Assembly (NCBI GenBank): GCA_021773395.1
Contig: JAJFKB010000002.1
Location: 1-64,000 of the forward strand
DNA: 64,000 bases
Reading direction: 5' to 3'
Origin: Gammaproteobacteria bacterium
GTDB taxonomy: Bacteria > Pseudomonadota > Gammaproteobacteria > Pseudomonadales > IMCC2047
Within the stretch, counting starts at the first letter, position 1; each line of letters opens with the position of its first letter. Under the pieces are notes generated by a model. It worked only from the letters and a program-made list of their open reading frames with translations. It made no database searches and was not told the DNA's origin. This document shows, piece after piece, positions 44,917 to 55,051 of the stretch. The translations under genes were made by a program, and so were the position numbers.

Positions 44917-47003
44917 ACGACTTCTCTCTCCGCTGAATTTTCCGTCAACTTTCTATCGGCCAGAGGCAACTGTAAGCGAAAGCGAGTGCCCTTACCCGGC
45001 TCACTTTCGACCTCTATTTGACCGCCATAGCCACGAACCAGCTGGCGCGCCTCAAAAACCCCAATTCCCATCCCTGCATTCCCTTTGGTCGTATCGAAAG
45101 GTTTAAAAAGCCTTTCGCGGATAAAGTGCTGATCCATACCGCATCCATTATCCTCCACTTCAATAATAGCCTGATTATCACTTTTATAAAGGCACAATTT
45201 AACCCAACCGTCCTCAGCTGTTGCTTCCTGAGCATTTTGTACAAGATGCCCTATGATGCTGACCAACTTATCCTGATCAACGCTAACCGCCAGCTTTTCT
45301 TCAGTCTTATCCAGCTTGATGATAGGTAGCGCATTATTTTGTTGAGCAACAACATCGTCCAACACCGTTTGTAGCTCAACAAACCGCAACGGTGATGCAT
45401 CAACATTGCCTTTACGCAATTGTGCCAACAGCCTGTTCATCTTTTCCACAGAATGCGCCAGTGTTTCCATCGCATCATCAATAAACTCGGGGTTATCTTT
45501 ATGCCTTTCGGCATTCTTAACCACCAAAGACAATTGCGCGACCAGGTTTTTCAGATCATGCACAATAAAGGCTGACAGGCGATTATAAGCTTCAAACTGG
45601 CGCGCATGGGCGAGTGCATCACTAGTGTCAATCAACGCTAGATAACTGGCTAACTGCTGCCCCACGGTCTTTAACAGATCATGATCTTCCCAGTTAATTT
45701 CGCGGGGTGCTCGAGGATTTGTCAGGCAAATAAATCCATATAATTCATCTCTCTGCATTAGTGGAATCACTAGCCAGAGTTCAGCCATTAATTCACACCA
45801 TCCAGACAATTCCAACCCCTCATACATTTCCGGTGTTTGATAATATTCGGGAATCTCTACCACCCATTTCCGCTGCTGCATAAACCTGATTAACGAATCA
45901 CTTGCCGCCACTGCCCCGTGCCCAACCAGATGAGTATTCAGCTCCGACACAAAACTATAATCATCATCGCGTTTTAACCAAAGTGCGCCCCCGGCACTGT
46001 CCACAATATCAGAAACAGCACGAATACAAGACATCCTTAAATCGTCTGCAGTGGTACCGTTTGCAATGGTCATATTGAGATCCAGCCACTCTTTACGATA
46101 ATCATACTTATAGCTGAAAAAGTGCTGGTTAAAAAACACCCTGATCCGCGCTCTCATGCGCCCGGAAAACATCAACAGCACTAGCACCAGCAGTGCCCCG
46201 GCAATAAAAACAACCTGACCAAAACGCCCCCAGGCGCCGCCGAAATCACGAATATAGTAGCCAACCACTGCCATACAAATGAGATAGACACCCATGGCCA
46301 GCAAACCGGTAGTATGAAATACCACACTACGGGATACGAAAATTTTCATCGACCACTCTGGATTCCTTGCCGCCGCAACCACAATCAAAGGAACGGCAAG
46401 TGCATTTACAGCACCCCTGGCATCCCAGATATAGGGATCAATTCTGCCAAACAACAAGGATTCTGTGTAAAGCACAAAATCATAGGCATAAATAGCACCG
46501 ATACCAAAGCATAGAAACTTGATCGCCCAACGAAGTTCCAGGCGCGTATTTCTAAACAATTGCTCAACCAAAAACAACACCACAACGGACTGAATAACAT
46601 GGCTCAGTATGCGAAAATCGACACCTGCGACCCGATTAATCGCTTCCGCCACGGGAGTCGAAATTTCTGCGACTATGGTAAGCATACAAAACGCCAGATA
46701 GCCCAGCGCCACTGGCCCTAGCCAATGATTCCTTCGGTTATCACGCGTGAAGCTCAGCAAATGCCACAGGAATGCGCTCCAAATTGCATTTCTTAATACT
46801 TCAAGTGCCAGGAAATTCTTTAATGTTATATACTCAACTGTTCCAGCAACTGCGCCAGAAAAAGCCCATACGGTGGATAGCCCAACCGCCAGGAGTAACA
46901 AACCTCCCTGCAGCCGCCCTCGCCAGCCGGTACAAAGCAGCAGCGTAATAAATGCATAAAATAAGCCTGCTATGATGTAGCTTGCAAAGCCAAAGCTTGT
47001 CAT
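44913..47003 (-). CDS. prsK: XrtA/PEP-CTERM system histidine kinase PrsK
   Basis: 696 residues. About eight N-terminal membrane spans (to ~residue 290), a GAF-like domain, then an H-box (AFIVHDLKNLVAQLSLVVKN) and HATPase region (DNGCGMDQHFIRERLFKPFDTTKGNAGMGIGVFEARQLVRGYGG). Partner of PrsR, coupled by ATGA overlap. Signal unknown. The pair controls PEP-CTERM and polysaccharide genes in other bacteria. Confidence 0.96.
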   Translation of the reverse strand: MTSFGFASYIIAGLFYAFITLLLCTGWRGRLQGGLLLLAVGLSTVWAFSGAVAGTVEYITLKNFLALEVLRNAIWSAFLWHLLSFTRDNRRNHWLGPVALGYLAFCMLTIVAEISTPVAEAINRVAGVDFRILSHVIQSVVVLFLVEQLFRNTRLELRWAIKFLCFGIGAIYAYDFVLYTESLLFGRIDPYIWDARGAVNALAVPLIVVAAARNPEWSMKIFVSRSVVFHTTGLLAMGVYLICMAVVGYYIRDFGGAWGRFGQVVFIAGALLVLVLLMFSGRMRARIRVFFNQHFFSYKYDYRKEWLDLNMTIANGTTADDLRMSCIRAVSDIVDSAGGALWLKRDDDYSFVSELNTHLVGHGAVAASDSLIRFMQQRKWVVEIPEYYQTPEMYEGLELSGWCELMAELWLVIPLMQRDELYGFICLTNPRAPREINWEDHDLLKTVGQQLASYLALIDTSDALAHARQFEAYNRLSAFIVHDLKNLVAQLSLVVKNAERHKDNPEFIDDAMETLAHSVEKMNRLLAQLRKGNVDASPLRFVELQTVLDDVVAQQNNALPIIKLDKTEEKLAVSVDQDKLVSIIGHLVQNAQEATAEDGWVKLCLYKSDNQAIIEVEDNGCGMDQHFIRERLFKPFDTTKGNAGMGIGVFEARQLVRGYGGQIEVESEPGKGTRFRLQLPLADRKLTENSAEREVV

Positions 47004-47167
47004 TTAGAGTTCCTGCGTTGTCCTTTAAAATAGCTCTAGTATAGCTTAGCTGAAGAGCAGCGGATAAGATGCACACATTTTTCTTTACGCCAGCCGGAAG
47101 AGCAATCCATGCGCAATGACCGCAATCTCAACCTACGGCACTTTAAGCCAAAATAGAATAATAATAG

Positions 47168-48304
47168 ATGAACCAATTCGACGACATAAGGCCTTACCAC
47201 GATTCTGAAGTGCCAGCTGTAATCCAGCGACTACTCAACGACAAAGAGTTGATCGAAACAATCATTGCCTTTCGATTTCCAAAATTTCCTCGTTGGTTGC
47301 GAATTTTTGTCCGACCTGTCATTGCCCATGCGCTTTCCAAAGAGTTGTCTGATGTGAAGACAGTGCTGCAGGTTCAGCAGATATGCAGTCAATATCTGGA
47401 TCAAGTTATCGAAAAAACCAGCCCCAAGCTGACTTTTTCCGGATTGGAGAACCTACAACAGAACAAACCCTACCTGTTTATTTCCAACCACCGCGATATA
47501 GTGATGGATCCAGCCTTTGTAAACTATGCCCTATATCATAACGGCTTTGATACCATGCGTATTGCCATCGGTGACAATCTGCTGCAGAAACCTTTCGTAT
47601 CTGATTTAATGCGCCTGAATAAGAGTTTTATCGTTAAACGTTCAGCTTCCGGCATTCGAGAGAAAATGGCCGCCTACATGGGGTTATCCAGTTACATACA
47701 TCATTCAATCGAGGATGGTTGTCCAATCTGGATAGCTCAGCGCGAAGGGCGGGCGAAGGATGGTATCGACCAAACGGATCCTGCAATCATCAAAATGCTG
47801 TATATGAGCCAAAAAAAGGGTGCGCAGTCATTCTCGGAATATATCAATAAATTAAATATTGTTCCGGTTGTAATCTCCTATGAATACAACCCCTGCGACC
47901 AGTTAATCGCAAAAGAGCTGCAGCAAAAATTCGAAACCGGGAAGTACGAAAAAGAGCCCGGAGAAGATATGAAAAGTATTGTGACTGGAATTGTTGGCTT
48001 CAAAGGGCATGTGCATATATCTTTCGGCAAACCTTTAGAAGACAGCTATCAGGATGCGGAGTCTGTAGCATCAGCAATTGATCAGCAAATAAAAAGTGAT
48101 TATGTTTTACACCCCTCAAACTACATTGCCGCTAGCCTGCTAAGCCAATCTGAACTGCAGTTAAGCACTGAAATCAACCAAGAAAAATATGATGCGTTTA
48201 TACAAAGATTGGAAAAATGCGAAGAATCCACCAGACCTTATTTTTTAGCCCTTTATGCGAATGCGATATTGGTGGGGGAAAACGGTAAAAAAGAAAAGGC
48301 TTAA
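47168..48304 (+). CDS. 1-acyl-glycerol-3-phosphate acyltransferase-like protein (PlsC domain)
   Basis: 378 residues. FISNHRDIVMDPAF carries the HX4D acyltransferase motif, followed by FIVKRS and WIAQREGRAKDG (a glycerophosphate-binding EGR-like block). Long N- and C-terminal extensions relative to PlsC. Transfers acyl chains in phospholipid or related lipid synthesis at the inner membrane. Divergent from prsK. Its last codons overlap the stop of the PilZ gene by 4 bases. Confidence 0.88.
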   Translation: MNQFDDIRPYHDSEVPAVIQRLLNDKELIETIIAFRFPKFPRWLRIFVRPVIAHALSKELSDVKTVLQVQQICSQYLDQVIEKTSPKLTFSGLENLQQNKPYLFISNHRDIVMDPAFVNYALYHNGFDTMRIAIGDNLLQKPFVSDLMRLNKSFIVKRSASGIREKMAAYMGLSSYIHHSIEDGCPIWIAQREGRAKDGIDQTDPAIIKMLYMSQKKGAQSFSEYINKLNIVPVVISYEYNPCDQLIAKELQQKFETGKYEKEPGEDMKSIVTGIVGFKGHVHISFGKPLEDSYQDAESVASAIDQQIKSDYVLHPSNYIAASLLSQSELQLSTEINQEKYDAFIQRLEKCEESTRPYFLALYANAILVGENGKKEKA

Positions 48305-48570
48305 TCAATAATCATTAGGCCCACGCCATCGGACTCCGTTCTTACAACTTCCATTCTAACCCAGGGGGCCGATTCACCACCGCCCATACCCTGAACCTGT
48401 ACTTTTACAAAATCACCAATTTCAGGCATCACCGCCTGATCCAGTAACAGGAAAATACCGCCATCAGAAATATCTCTAGTGACAGAATAGACATTTCCCT
48501 CTTCGGAAAACACCAGACTGACATTTAATGGGATTCTCACCCGAGGGTATTTACGTTTATTTTCTTCCAT
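48301..48570 (-). CDS. PilZ domain protein (cyclic-di-GMP binding)
   Basis: 89 residues, a stand-alone PilZ domain. RKYPRVRI supplies the RxxxR motif and DISDGGIF the (D/N)xSxxG motif, so cyclic-di-GMP binding is expected. Single-domain PilZ proteins act as adaptors in motility, polysaccharide or biofilm control. It converges with the acyltransferase gene. Partner unknown; nearness to an exopolysaccharide locus is suggestive only. Confidence 0.92.
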   Translation of the reverse strand: MEENKRKYPRVRIPLNVSLVFSEEGNVYSVTRDISDGGIFLLLDQAVMPEIGDFVKVQVQGMGGGESAPWVRMEVVRTESDGVGLMIID

Positions 48571-48699
48571 TTTTTAATCTATCGGGGTTATTGGTTCTAT
48601 TATTACGTGTAACCATAGCCGAACATTCTGCTTTCATCCAACCGATGAACGGTCATTTTATTTAATAAAGCTAAATTTTACTCTTAAATTAAATCGGCG

Positions 48700-48722
48700 T
48701 TATCCACAAAACCTGTGCATAA
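48700..48722. promoter_or_regulatory. Inverted pair of DnaA-box-like sites
   Basis: TTATCCACA (48700-48708, perfect consensus) faces TGTGCATAA (48714-48722) with five bases between, in a 410-base AT-rich gap without genes. No dnaA, gidA or parAB nearby, so not taken as oriC. Confidence 0.5.
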
Positions 48723-48952
48723 CTTTGGGGGTAACTTTATCTCTGCTGGATGAAATCCCCGTGACTCATAGCTCTGTCATAAATCGCTCAAAAAACATTC
48801 ACATTTATTTTCTTTAAATTTCAATGGGTTGCATTTTACTTCAATCACTTACACCAGCTTGCTAAGCCTTCACATCATTTTTGTCATCTAAATGAAACAC
48901 CTTGGTATAACTTAAAAATTAAAATAGTTTTTATGCTTTTAATAATGCCTCG

Positions 48953-48958
48953 TATAAT
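48953..48958 (+). promoter_or_regulatory. Possible -10 element for the cation efflux gene
   Basis: A perfect TATAAT lies about 39 bases before the ATG at 48997. No good -35 is seen at the right distance, so this is a weak prediction. Confidence 0.35.
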
Positions 48959-48996
48959 GACACGAATCTTTATAATTATTTGTGATTAGGGACACT

Positions 48997-50154
48997 ATGA
49001 AGGGTCAACATTCGGAAAACATGAAAATAGCCCAACGAGTCACTCTGGTTGGAATGTTACTGGATCTCATTCTGGGTATACTAAAAATTCTAATTGGAAT
49101 AACGTCCTATTCTCATGCACTGATTGCGGACGGTATACATTCGCTGTCCGATGTAGTGACCGATATTTTTGTATTGATCATCACCCGCATATCGCATCAC
49201 GAACCTGATATAGACCACCCCTACGGCCACGCTCGCTTTGAAGCGCTTGGCACCGTGTTACTGGGCGGGATATTGGTTCTGGTTGGCGTACTGCTGGCCT
49301 ACGAAAATCTATCCCGAGTAACCAATGCCGCGGATACCAGAATACCCGAGTGGCCGGTGTTGGTAGTGGCGGCAATTTCTGTTGTCAGCAAGGAATGGGT
49401 GTTTCATTATACTCGCAAGGCCGGCGAAAAGTTACGCTCAAACCTGCTCATAGCAAATGCCTGGCACAGCCGAACTGACGCTTTTTCCTCGATTATCGTG
49501 CTGGTTGGGGTGGGCGGCGCAATGCTCGGTTTCGTGTGGCTTGATGCAGTTGCAGCTATCGTTGTCGCTATCATTTTATGCAAGATTGGCAGCAGTCTCC
49601 TCTGGGATGCCCTCAAGGAATTAGTGGACACCGGTTTAAATCCTGAAGAAACCAGCGCCATGAAAGAGGCCGTCATGTCCATCGAGGGCGTACGTGGTGT
49701 GCATGACCTGCGTACCCGAAAAATGGGAGAAAGCACCTTTCTTGATCTTCATATCAGAGTCAATCCCACTGTTAGCGTGTCCGAGGGACATCAAATCGGC
49801 GAGTGGGTCACACAAAAACTACTTCGGGAATTCGATTCCATTATCGACTTAACCTACCACATTGACGTCGAAAATGACGCTATGACCCCTTTGGATTTAC
49901 ACACGCCACTGCTGCCACTCAGGCCAGAAGTTTTAAAGGTCCTGAAAGACTGCTGGAAGGATGTGCCAGAAATAGATAAGTTGAATGACTGCGCTCTGCA
50001 TTATCTCGATAATAAGATTGATATCGAGCTATTCTTCACCAAGCCTATCTCTGCACAAGATGCTGGTGCTTTACTGCAATTAAAAGAACGGTTAGCCAGG
50101 CAAAGTGAAGAAATTGAATGGCGCGGTAATCTCACCCTATGGTTCGGTCAATAG
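48997..50154 (+). CDS. Cation diffusion facilitator family transporter
   Basis: 385 residues from the ATG at 48997, chosen for the AGGGA ribosome site; an in-frame GTG at 48982 would add five. Six membrane spans with metal-site blocks HALIADGIHSLSDVVTD and NAWHSRTDAFSS, followed by a cytoplasmic domain (GVRGVHDLRTRKMGESTFLDLHIRV). Exports divalent metals such as Zn, Fe or Mn by proton antiport. Extra C-terminal ~90 residues beyond the usual domain. Monocistronic. Confidence 0.93.
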   Translation: MKGQHSENMKIAQRVTLVGMLLDLILGILKILIGITSYSHALIADGIHSLSDVVTDIFVLIITRISHHEPDIDHPYGHARFEALGTVLLGGILVLVGVLLAYENLSRVTNAADTRIPEWPVLVVAAISVVSKEWVFHYTRKAGEKLRSNLLIANAWHSRTDAFSSIIVLVGVGGAMLGFVWLDAVAAIVVAIILCKIGSSLLWDALKELVDTGLNPEETSAMKEAVMSIEGVRGVHDLRTRKMGESTFLDLHIRVNPTVSVSEGHQIGEWVTQKLLREFDSIIDLTYHIDVENDAMTPLDLHTPLLPLRPEVLKVLKDCWKDVPEIDKLNDCALHYLDNKIDIELFFTKPISAQDAGALLQLKERLARQSEEIEWRGNLTLWFGQ

Positions 50155-50362
50155 TTTTCATGCCATATACCCCGTAAAACAGGCTAACTTTTTTTGGAAT
50201 CACAATAAAAACACTGTTACCGCTACGGGCGCCATATTCCGGTGCTACCCACAATCATTAGACCCTTCGTATAGTTGGATTAACTGATATGGAGGTGCTG
50301 AAATGGCGAAGGCCAGCGCGCCATAATCAATTAATCTGGCTGAGTCTGATTGCCTGCCAGGC

Positions 50363-52201
50363 TCAGCCGATATCTATGACGCGTTGATCCAACTGACCTG
50401 CATAGAGCGCAGCAACTTCTTCAGTGCGGTTGGCCAAAACACCTCGCTGATTGATGTAACCCTTGTCGGTGATCTCGTTTTTATCAATTGAAGGTGGTGA
50501 ATTCAATATCAGTGCTCTTCTAATCTTCTTCGAGGATGCCGGATTCTTTAAATTATATTCGCCAATACGTTCTGCAATCACGTGCTGCAGACCATGGTCA
50601 AGTTCAAGACAGTCACTTCCATCGGTCTTTCGCAATGATTCACACTCGGTCATATTGGGGAAAATCAGAATCGATAAAAAGGATTCATTGTGCCCGCAAA
50701 TCACCAGATCAACTGCCAACGGTGACAATACCTCCACCAAAGCGACACGAAGTTCGCCCACATTAACCCAGGTTCCGGTAAGAAGTTTAAAGTTCTCACT
50801 CACTCGCCCCTTAAACATCAAACCAGCGGCAGGATTTTCTGGATCAACCAGTTCAACCGCATCACCACTGCAAAAATAACCCTCCTCATCAAAAACCGCT
50901 GCAGTCTTGGCTTCATCACACCAGTAACCGGACATAATATTCGGTCCCTTGACCCGCAATTCCGTAAGATTACCCTCGGGCGCCAGCTTGACTGCCGTTC
51001 CCGGCACCGGCACACCGATATTACGTGCAATAGTATTATGGAAATATACGGAGGTACAAAGTGGAGACGTCTCCGTAGCTCCCCAGCTACTGGTAATCGG
51101 AATATCCCAGGCAGCATGTTTGTCAATGAGCGCTTGCAGGCGATTCCATGTCGAGCTGGGTAATGCCGCAGCTGCGAAAAAAAGAAGTTTTAGCTTCTTA
51201 AAAAAATTCTGAGCCAGCACCTCATTTTGCTCAAGACTGGCAACCAATAGCTCGTAACCGGCTGCGACGTTAAAATACAGCGTTGGAGAAACATCCGCCA
51301 AATTGCGAAGAGTCAGTTTCATGCCGTCCGGCGTTGGCTTTCCACCATCAATGTAAAGTGTCCCTCCATTACGTAACACCATATTAAAATTATGATTACC
51401 ACCAAAGGTGTGATGCCAGGGCAGCCAATCCAGGAAAACGTGTCCCGGCTGCTCTATAAAGGGCCAGATTCTGGCAATCGACTCCTGATTACTGGTCAGC
51501 ATTCGATGCGTATTAACCACACCCTTAGGCATACCGGTGGAGCCAGAGGTAAATAGTATTTTCGCAATGGTCTCCGGCTCAGGTTGAGGCCTATTCTGGC
51601 AAAAGCTCTCATCATCGGGTTCCGCTAACATTTGATTTACGCTTAGTTTCCCAGTGCTAACATCTTCAGAACTTGCGGTTATTATTTGCGTGCCCATCCC
51701 GGAAATCATCGCAAGTACAGGCGCAAAAAGCTGTTCATCCTCCGCAAACACCAACCCTGGATTTACTAAGCCATGAATATACTTAACCTTGTTAAAATCC
51801 TTTGAGAGTAGCGAGTAGGAGGGTGATACGGGGACAATCGGCACACCAATCAACATACAGGCCAACATTAGTTGGGCAAAGGCAATGCTATTTCCACTAA
51901 GCAGCATGAGCGGTCGATTCGACGCTAATGATGTTCCCTCCAGCGCATTTGCAAGCCTGTGAGCTTGCTGCCAGATCTCGCCGTAACTGATTTTGTCCCA
52001 ACAGTCAGGGTTAGTTTGACTTCGCTGCGCCAGGAAAGTCGTTTCCGGCCGCTCTGCGGCCCAATGCTGAAGATATTCCAGGATTGAATCCGGCACCTTA
52101 CCCAGAGAGTGGTTTGAGCTGAGATAGCAGGTTCCATCCGCCGATCGTATCATTTGAATATCGGGGGTTAAGAACAGATCTTTAGAAGATTCGGAAAGCA
52201 T
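50363..52201 (-). CDS. Feruloyl-CoA synthase-like AMP-forming CoA ligase
   Basis: 612 residues. AMP-binding motif LFTSGSTGMPKGVVNTH, WGATETSP, GYWCDEAKTAAVFDEEGYFCSGD and the C-terminal SSKKIRRALIL block. The N-terminus and length fit feruloyl-CoA synthases rather than short acyl-CoA ligases. Activates a phenylpropanoid or other carboxylate with CoA and ATP. It lies near a TonB receptor, a HAD/crotonase fusion and a thiolase, a likely catabolic set. Substrate is inferred. Confidence 0.85.
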   Translation of the reverse strand: MLSESSKDLFLTPDIQMIRSADGTCYLSSNHSLGKVPDSILEYLQHWAAERPETTFLAQRSQTNPDCWDKISYGEIWQQAHRLANALEGTSLASNRPLMLLSGNSIAFAQLMLACMLIGVPIVPVSPSYSLLSKDFNKVKYIHGLVNPGLVFAEDEQLFAPVLAMISGMGTQIITASSEDVSTGKLSVNQMLAEPDDESFCQNRPQPEPETIAKILFTSGSTGMPKGVVNTHRMLTSNQESIARIWPFIEQPGHVFLDWLPWHHTFGGNHNFNMVLRNGGTLYIDGGKPTPDGMKLTLRNLADVSPTLYFNVAAGYELLVASLEQNEVLAQNFFKKLKLLFFAAAALPSSTWNRLQALIDKHAAWDIPITSSWGATETSPLCTSVYFHNTIARNIGVPVPGTAVKLAPEGNLTELRVKGPNIMSGYWCDEAKTAAVFDEEGYFCSGDAVELVDPENPAAGLMFKGRVSENFKLLTGTWVNVGELRVALVEVLSPLAVDLVICGHNESFLSILIFPNMTECESLRKTDGSDCLELDHGLQHVIAERIGEYNLKNPASSKKIRRALILNSPPSIDKNEITDKGYINQRGVLANRTEEVAALYAGQLDQRVIDIG

Positions 52202-52312
52202 AGCCCTTCCTTATTTGAAGAAATACCGCTAAAAGAATTATACAGGATTGATTCAGAAAAGATTTTAAGTCATTTCTATCAATCGATATATCCCCATTAA
52301 ATACTGATACAA

Positions 52313-52350
52313 GCTAAAGCGCGCTAATCGGCAAACTAGCGCGCTTTAGC
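52313..52350. terminator. Strong hairpin terminator
   Basis: Perfect 14-bp inverted repeat GCTAAAGCGCGCTA/TAGCGCGCTTTAGC with a 10-base loop, 6 bases beyond the TonB receptor stop. T-run is poor, but the position fits termination of that minus-strand gene. Confidence 0.7.
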
Positions 52351-52356
52351 CCTACC

Positions 52357-54663
52357 TTAAAACTCGTATTGGAAGTTCACAAACCAGGTACGAGGTCTAA
52401 GATAGGCAATCTCAGCATATCCTGTAGCCGTAGTCAGTGACGAGTTTCCAGCCACCGGGTAGATTTCATCGGTTAGATTTGTCACACCTGCCACCAGCTT
52501 CCAGACTTGGCTGGATCCTTCCAAAGCTAGCGAAAAATTCAGCAGACCTTCGGCATCGCTTTGCGCAATCTCCTGCGTATTTCCCGCGTCGAAAAATTGC
52601 TCATCTGTATAGGAATAGTCCAGACGAGGCGTCACGCTCATCTCTGCAAAATTGAAAGCATAGCCGATACCGAGATTGGCTGTCAGATCGGGAGTGTAAG
52701 GCAATGAGTTACCGGCTCTTACGACTGCCGTTACCGCTCCGGCATCACTGGTTATGTTCGACACTGAGTCTACTGACGCATCCAGATAGCCCACACTACC
52801 TTCGATAATAAGATTGTCGTTAGGGGTGAAAGTAAACTCCAGTTCTGCGCCATCTATTGACGCCTCACCGGCATTAAACAAAAGCGGCACGATACCCACG
52901 CGGAATGTGAACTGCAGATCGGTATAATCCGTTGAAAATATTGCACCATTCACACGTAGCGAGTCAGAAATATCCGCCTTAAACCCAAACTCAAGTGTTT
53001 CAGCTGTTTCTTCGTTAAACGAGGTTGGCTCCAGGTTAAGCTGCACGGCATTGTAAAGCGGGTTCCAGCCCCCACTTTTAAAGCCTTCCGAATAGCTGAA
53101 GTAGGTCATGAATGATTCGGACCACCGATACTGTATGGTTGCGGATATCGAGGCATCGGTAAAATCCAATTCACGCTCTTCCTCCGTGACAAATCGCTCG
53201 AAGAAACCGATCGCCCCGACCTCCTGAAAAGCATTAAGCTTTACTGCTTTTGTTTCATCGGTATATCGGGCGCCAAGCGTCAAACTCAACTGATCACTAA
53301 AATCGTAGCTGAATTGCCCAAATACAGCCCAGTTTTCATTATCTATCCTTGCATTATTGGTCACATCAACAAAGAAAGGCGCCCCTGCAAATGGTGGTGG
53401 CGTATAGTCCACAAACAGGGTTTCATCGTATTCATCCTCATAGTAGAACAAACCAAGTACTCCATTGAGCTTCTCGGCAGAATAATTAAATTGTAATTCC
53501 TGGCTCAGCTGCTCCCCCTCACTCTCCATATTGGTGTGCAGAATAACAAAACCTGTATTGTCAGCATCTCGTTTTCCAGTCCAATCCATCTCCCGATATG
53601 AGGTGATAGATTTGATTGACCAACTATCATTGACCTCCCAGTTAGCAACGACCGCAGCCCCCCAATTCTCCACCGTACTGCCCAATTCAACAGTACCTGA
53701 ATTTCTAAAAGGCCCTCGATCCCAAGTCACATCGTTGGCACACCGCGTATCGACGATACCCGTTGGTACGGATGGTGGTGGGAAGGTTGCTCCTGGACAT
53801 CCGGCCGCAACACTTAAGGCCGCCGGAAATGCTGCATTCTCATTCATCCCGGCAAAAACCAGCGGGACACCATTTTCATCTTCTTCAGAATAATCCAGCT
53901 TCAGCGTTAGATCGAAATTATCTGTGGCTTCCCACAGCAGTTTACCCGTTAGAGTGAAGGTATCTTCATCACCCAAATCGGTACCATCATCCCGCAAAAC
54001 ATAACCGTCCCGTTTGCGCGTACCGTAGGTGAATCGAGACTTAAGCGTTTCGGAAATGGGCAGGTCAACGGCACCTGAAAACTCGATCAAATCATCCTCT
54101 CCCAGCCCAATTTTAATCGAGCCCCCCAACTCATCACCCGGTTGAGTTGTCGTCAATAGAACCGCTCCACCAATAGTGTTTCGACCAAACAAAGTACCCT
54201 GGGGGCCTCGCAAAATTTGTACATTTGCAATATCCCTAAAGTCCATCGCGCCGCCAACCGACTGGCCAATATAAACCTCATCAATATACAGCCCAACACC
54301 TGGATCTACTGACGAAGTAGCATCTGTCTGACCGATACCCCTTATAAAAACCTGTGAAGCAGAACTGTTGCCCGTTATTGGGCCATAGGTTGCAAATTGC
54401 AGGTTAGGGGACACCTGATCAAGTTGTTCAGTCCCCACAATCATACGCCGCTCCAGTGTATCACTGGTGATTGCCGTGATCGCGACCGGGGTATCCTGAA
54501 GATTTTCAGCACGCTTGCGCGCTGTAACAACCACCTCTTCAATTGAAAAGCCCTTCCCTTCAGCGCTACTGAATGATGGCGTAACCATCAACGCAGAAAC
54601 AAAGACGTGGCTAAGCGCCGTTACAATCGCATTTCTTTTAAATGTCTGAACTTGGTAGCTCAT
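52357..54663 (-). CDS. TonB-dependent receptor
   Basis: 768 residues from the ATG at 54663, preceded by GGGAGAG; a start at 54735 is less likely. Signal peptide (FVSALMVTPSFSSA), a TonB-box-like EEVVVTARKR, plug domain (VFIRGIGQTDATSSVDPGVGLYIDEVYIG, RGPQGTLFGRNTIGG) and a 22-strand-type barrel ending in FQYEF. Takes up a scarce hydrophobic or aromatic substrate across the outer membrane, here probably that of the neighbouring catabolic genes. Divergent from a MarR regulator. Confidence 0.94.
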   Translation of the reverse strand: MSYQVQTFKRNAIVTALSHVFVSALMVTPSFSSAEGKGFSIEEVVVTARKRAENLQDTPVAITAITSDTLERRMIVGTEQLDQVSPNLQFATYGPITGNSSASQVFIRGIGQTDATSSVDPGVGLYIDEVYIGQSVGGAMDFRDIANVQILRGPQGTLFGRNTIGGAVLLTTTQPGDELGGSIKIGLGEDDLIEFSGAVDLPISETLKSRFTYGTRKRDGYVLRDDGTDLGDEDTFTLTGKLLWEATDNFDLTLKLDYSEEDENGVPLVFAGMNENAAFPAALSVAAGCPGATFPPPSVPTGIVDTRCANDVTWDRGPFRNSGTVELGSTVENWGAAVVANWEVNDSWSIKSITSYREMDWTGKRDADNTGFVILHTNMESEGEQLSQELQFNYSAEKLNGVLGLFYYEDEYDETLFVDYTPPPFAGAPFFVDVTNNARIDNENWAVFGQFSYDFSDQLSLTLGARYTDETKAVKLNAFQEVGAIGFFERFVTEEERELDFTDASISATIQYRWSESFMTYFSYSEGFKSGGWNPLYNAVQLNLEPTSFNEETAETLEFGFKADISDSLRVNGAIFSTDYTDLQFTFRVGIVPLLFNAGEASIDGAELEFTFTPNDNLIIEGSVGYLDASVDSVSNITSDAGAVTAVVRAGNSLPYTPDLTANLGIGYAFNFAEMSVTPRLDYSYTDEQFFDAGNTQEIAQSDAEGLLNFSLALEGSSQVWKLVAGVTNLTDEIYPVAGNSSLTTATGYAEIAYLRPRTWFVNFQYEF

Positions 54664-54805
54664 ATTTTTCTCTCCCTTTGTTTTAATAATTCGCGATTTA
54701 CCATAAATGTGGCAAAGCCGTTTACTCTGCCCCAATTCTATTTCGCTACGGATTGCGCAGCGCCTTATTCAATTGGTTTCAACCAAGCTGGCCTTAGTTT
54801 TTTTA

Positions 54806-54833
54806 GTTAATAATATTAATTAACTATTATTAA
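54806..54833. promoter_or_regulatory. Overlapping palindromes, likely MarR operator
   Basis: TTAATAATA (54807-54815) and TATTATTAA (54825-54833) form a perfect 9-bp inverted repeat; the inner GTTAAT...ATTAAC (54806-54824) is a second one. It lies between the TonB receptor and MarR starts, a usual place for autoregulation of both. Confidence 0.6.
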
Positions 54834-55051
54834 CCTCAAAATAATAAAAACTACAGCTGCCGCATTAAGTACACGCTGAGGCTCACTCAATGAACACCCG
54901 CAGCTGCTCGTCTTTTAGCCAGTCTTAGCATATACTGACCCAAGCCCAGTTAGTGATACTACTCTGCCTAGACCCCACTACCAGGCCTCATTTTATGCCG
55001 ACTTTTTAAATTATTACTATATTCAAACACTATCCAAACTATACCCAAACA

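Noticed and set aside
48571..48996. Replication origin
   Set aside because: Only two DnaA boxes and no dnaA, gidA, parAB or iteron set nearby.
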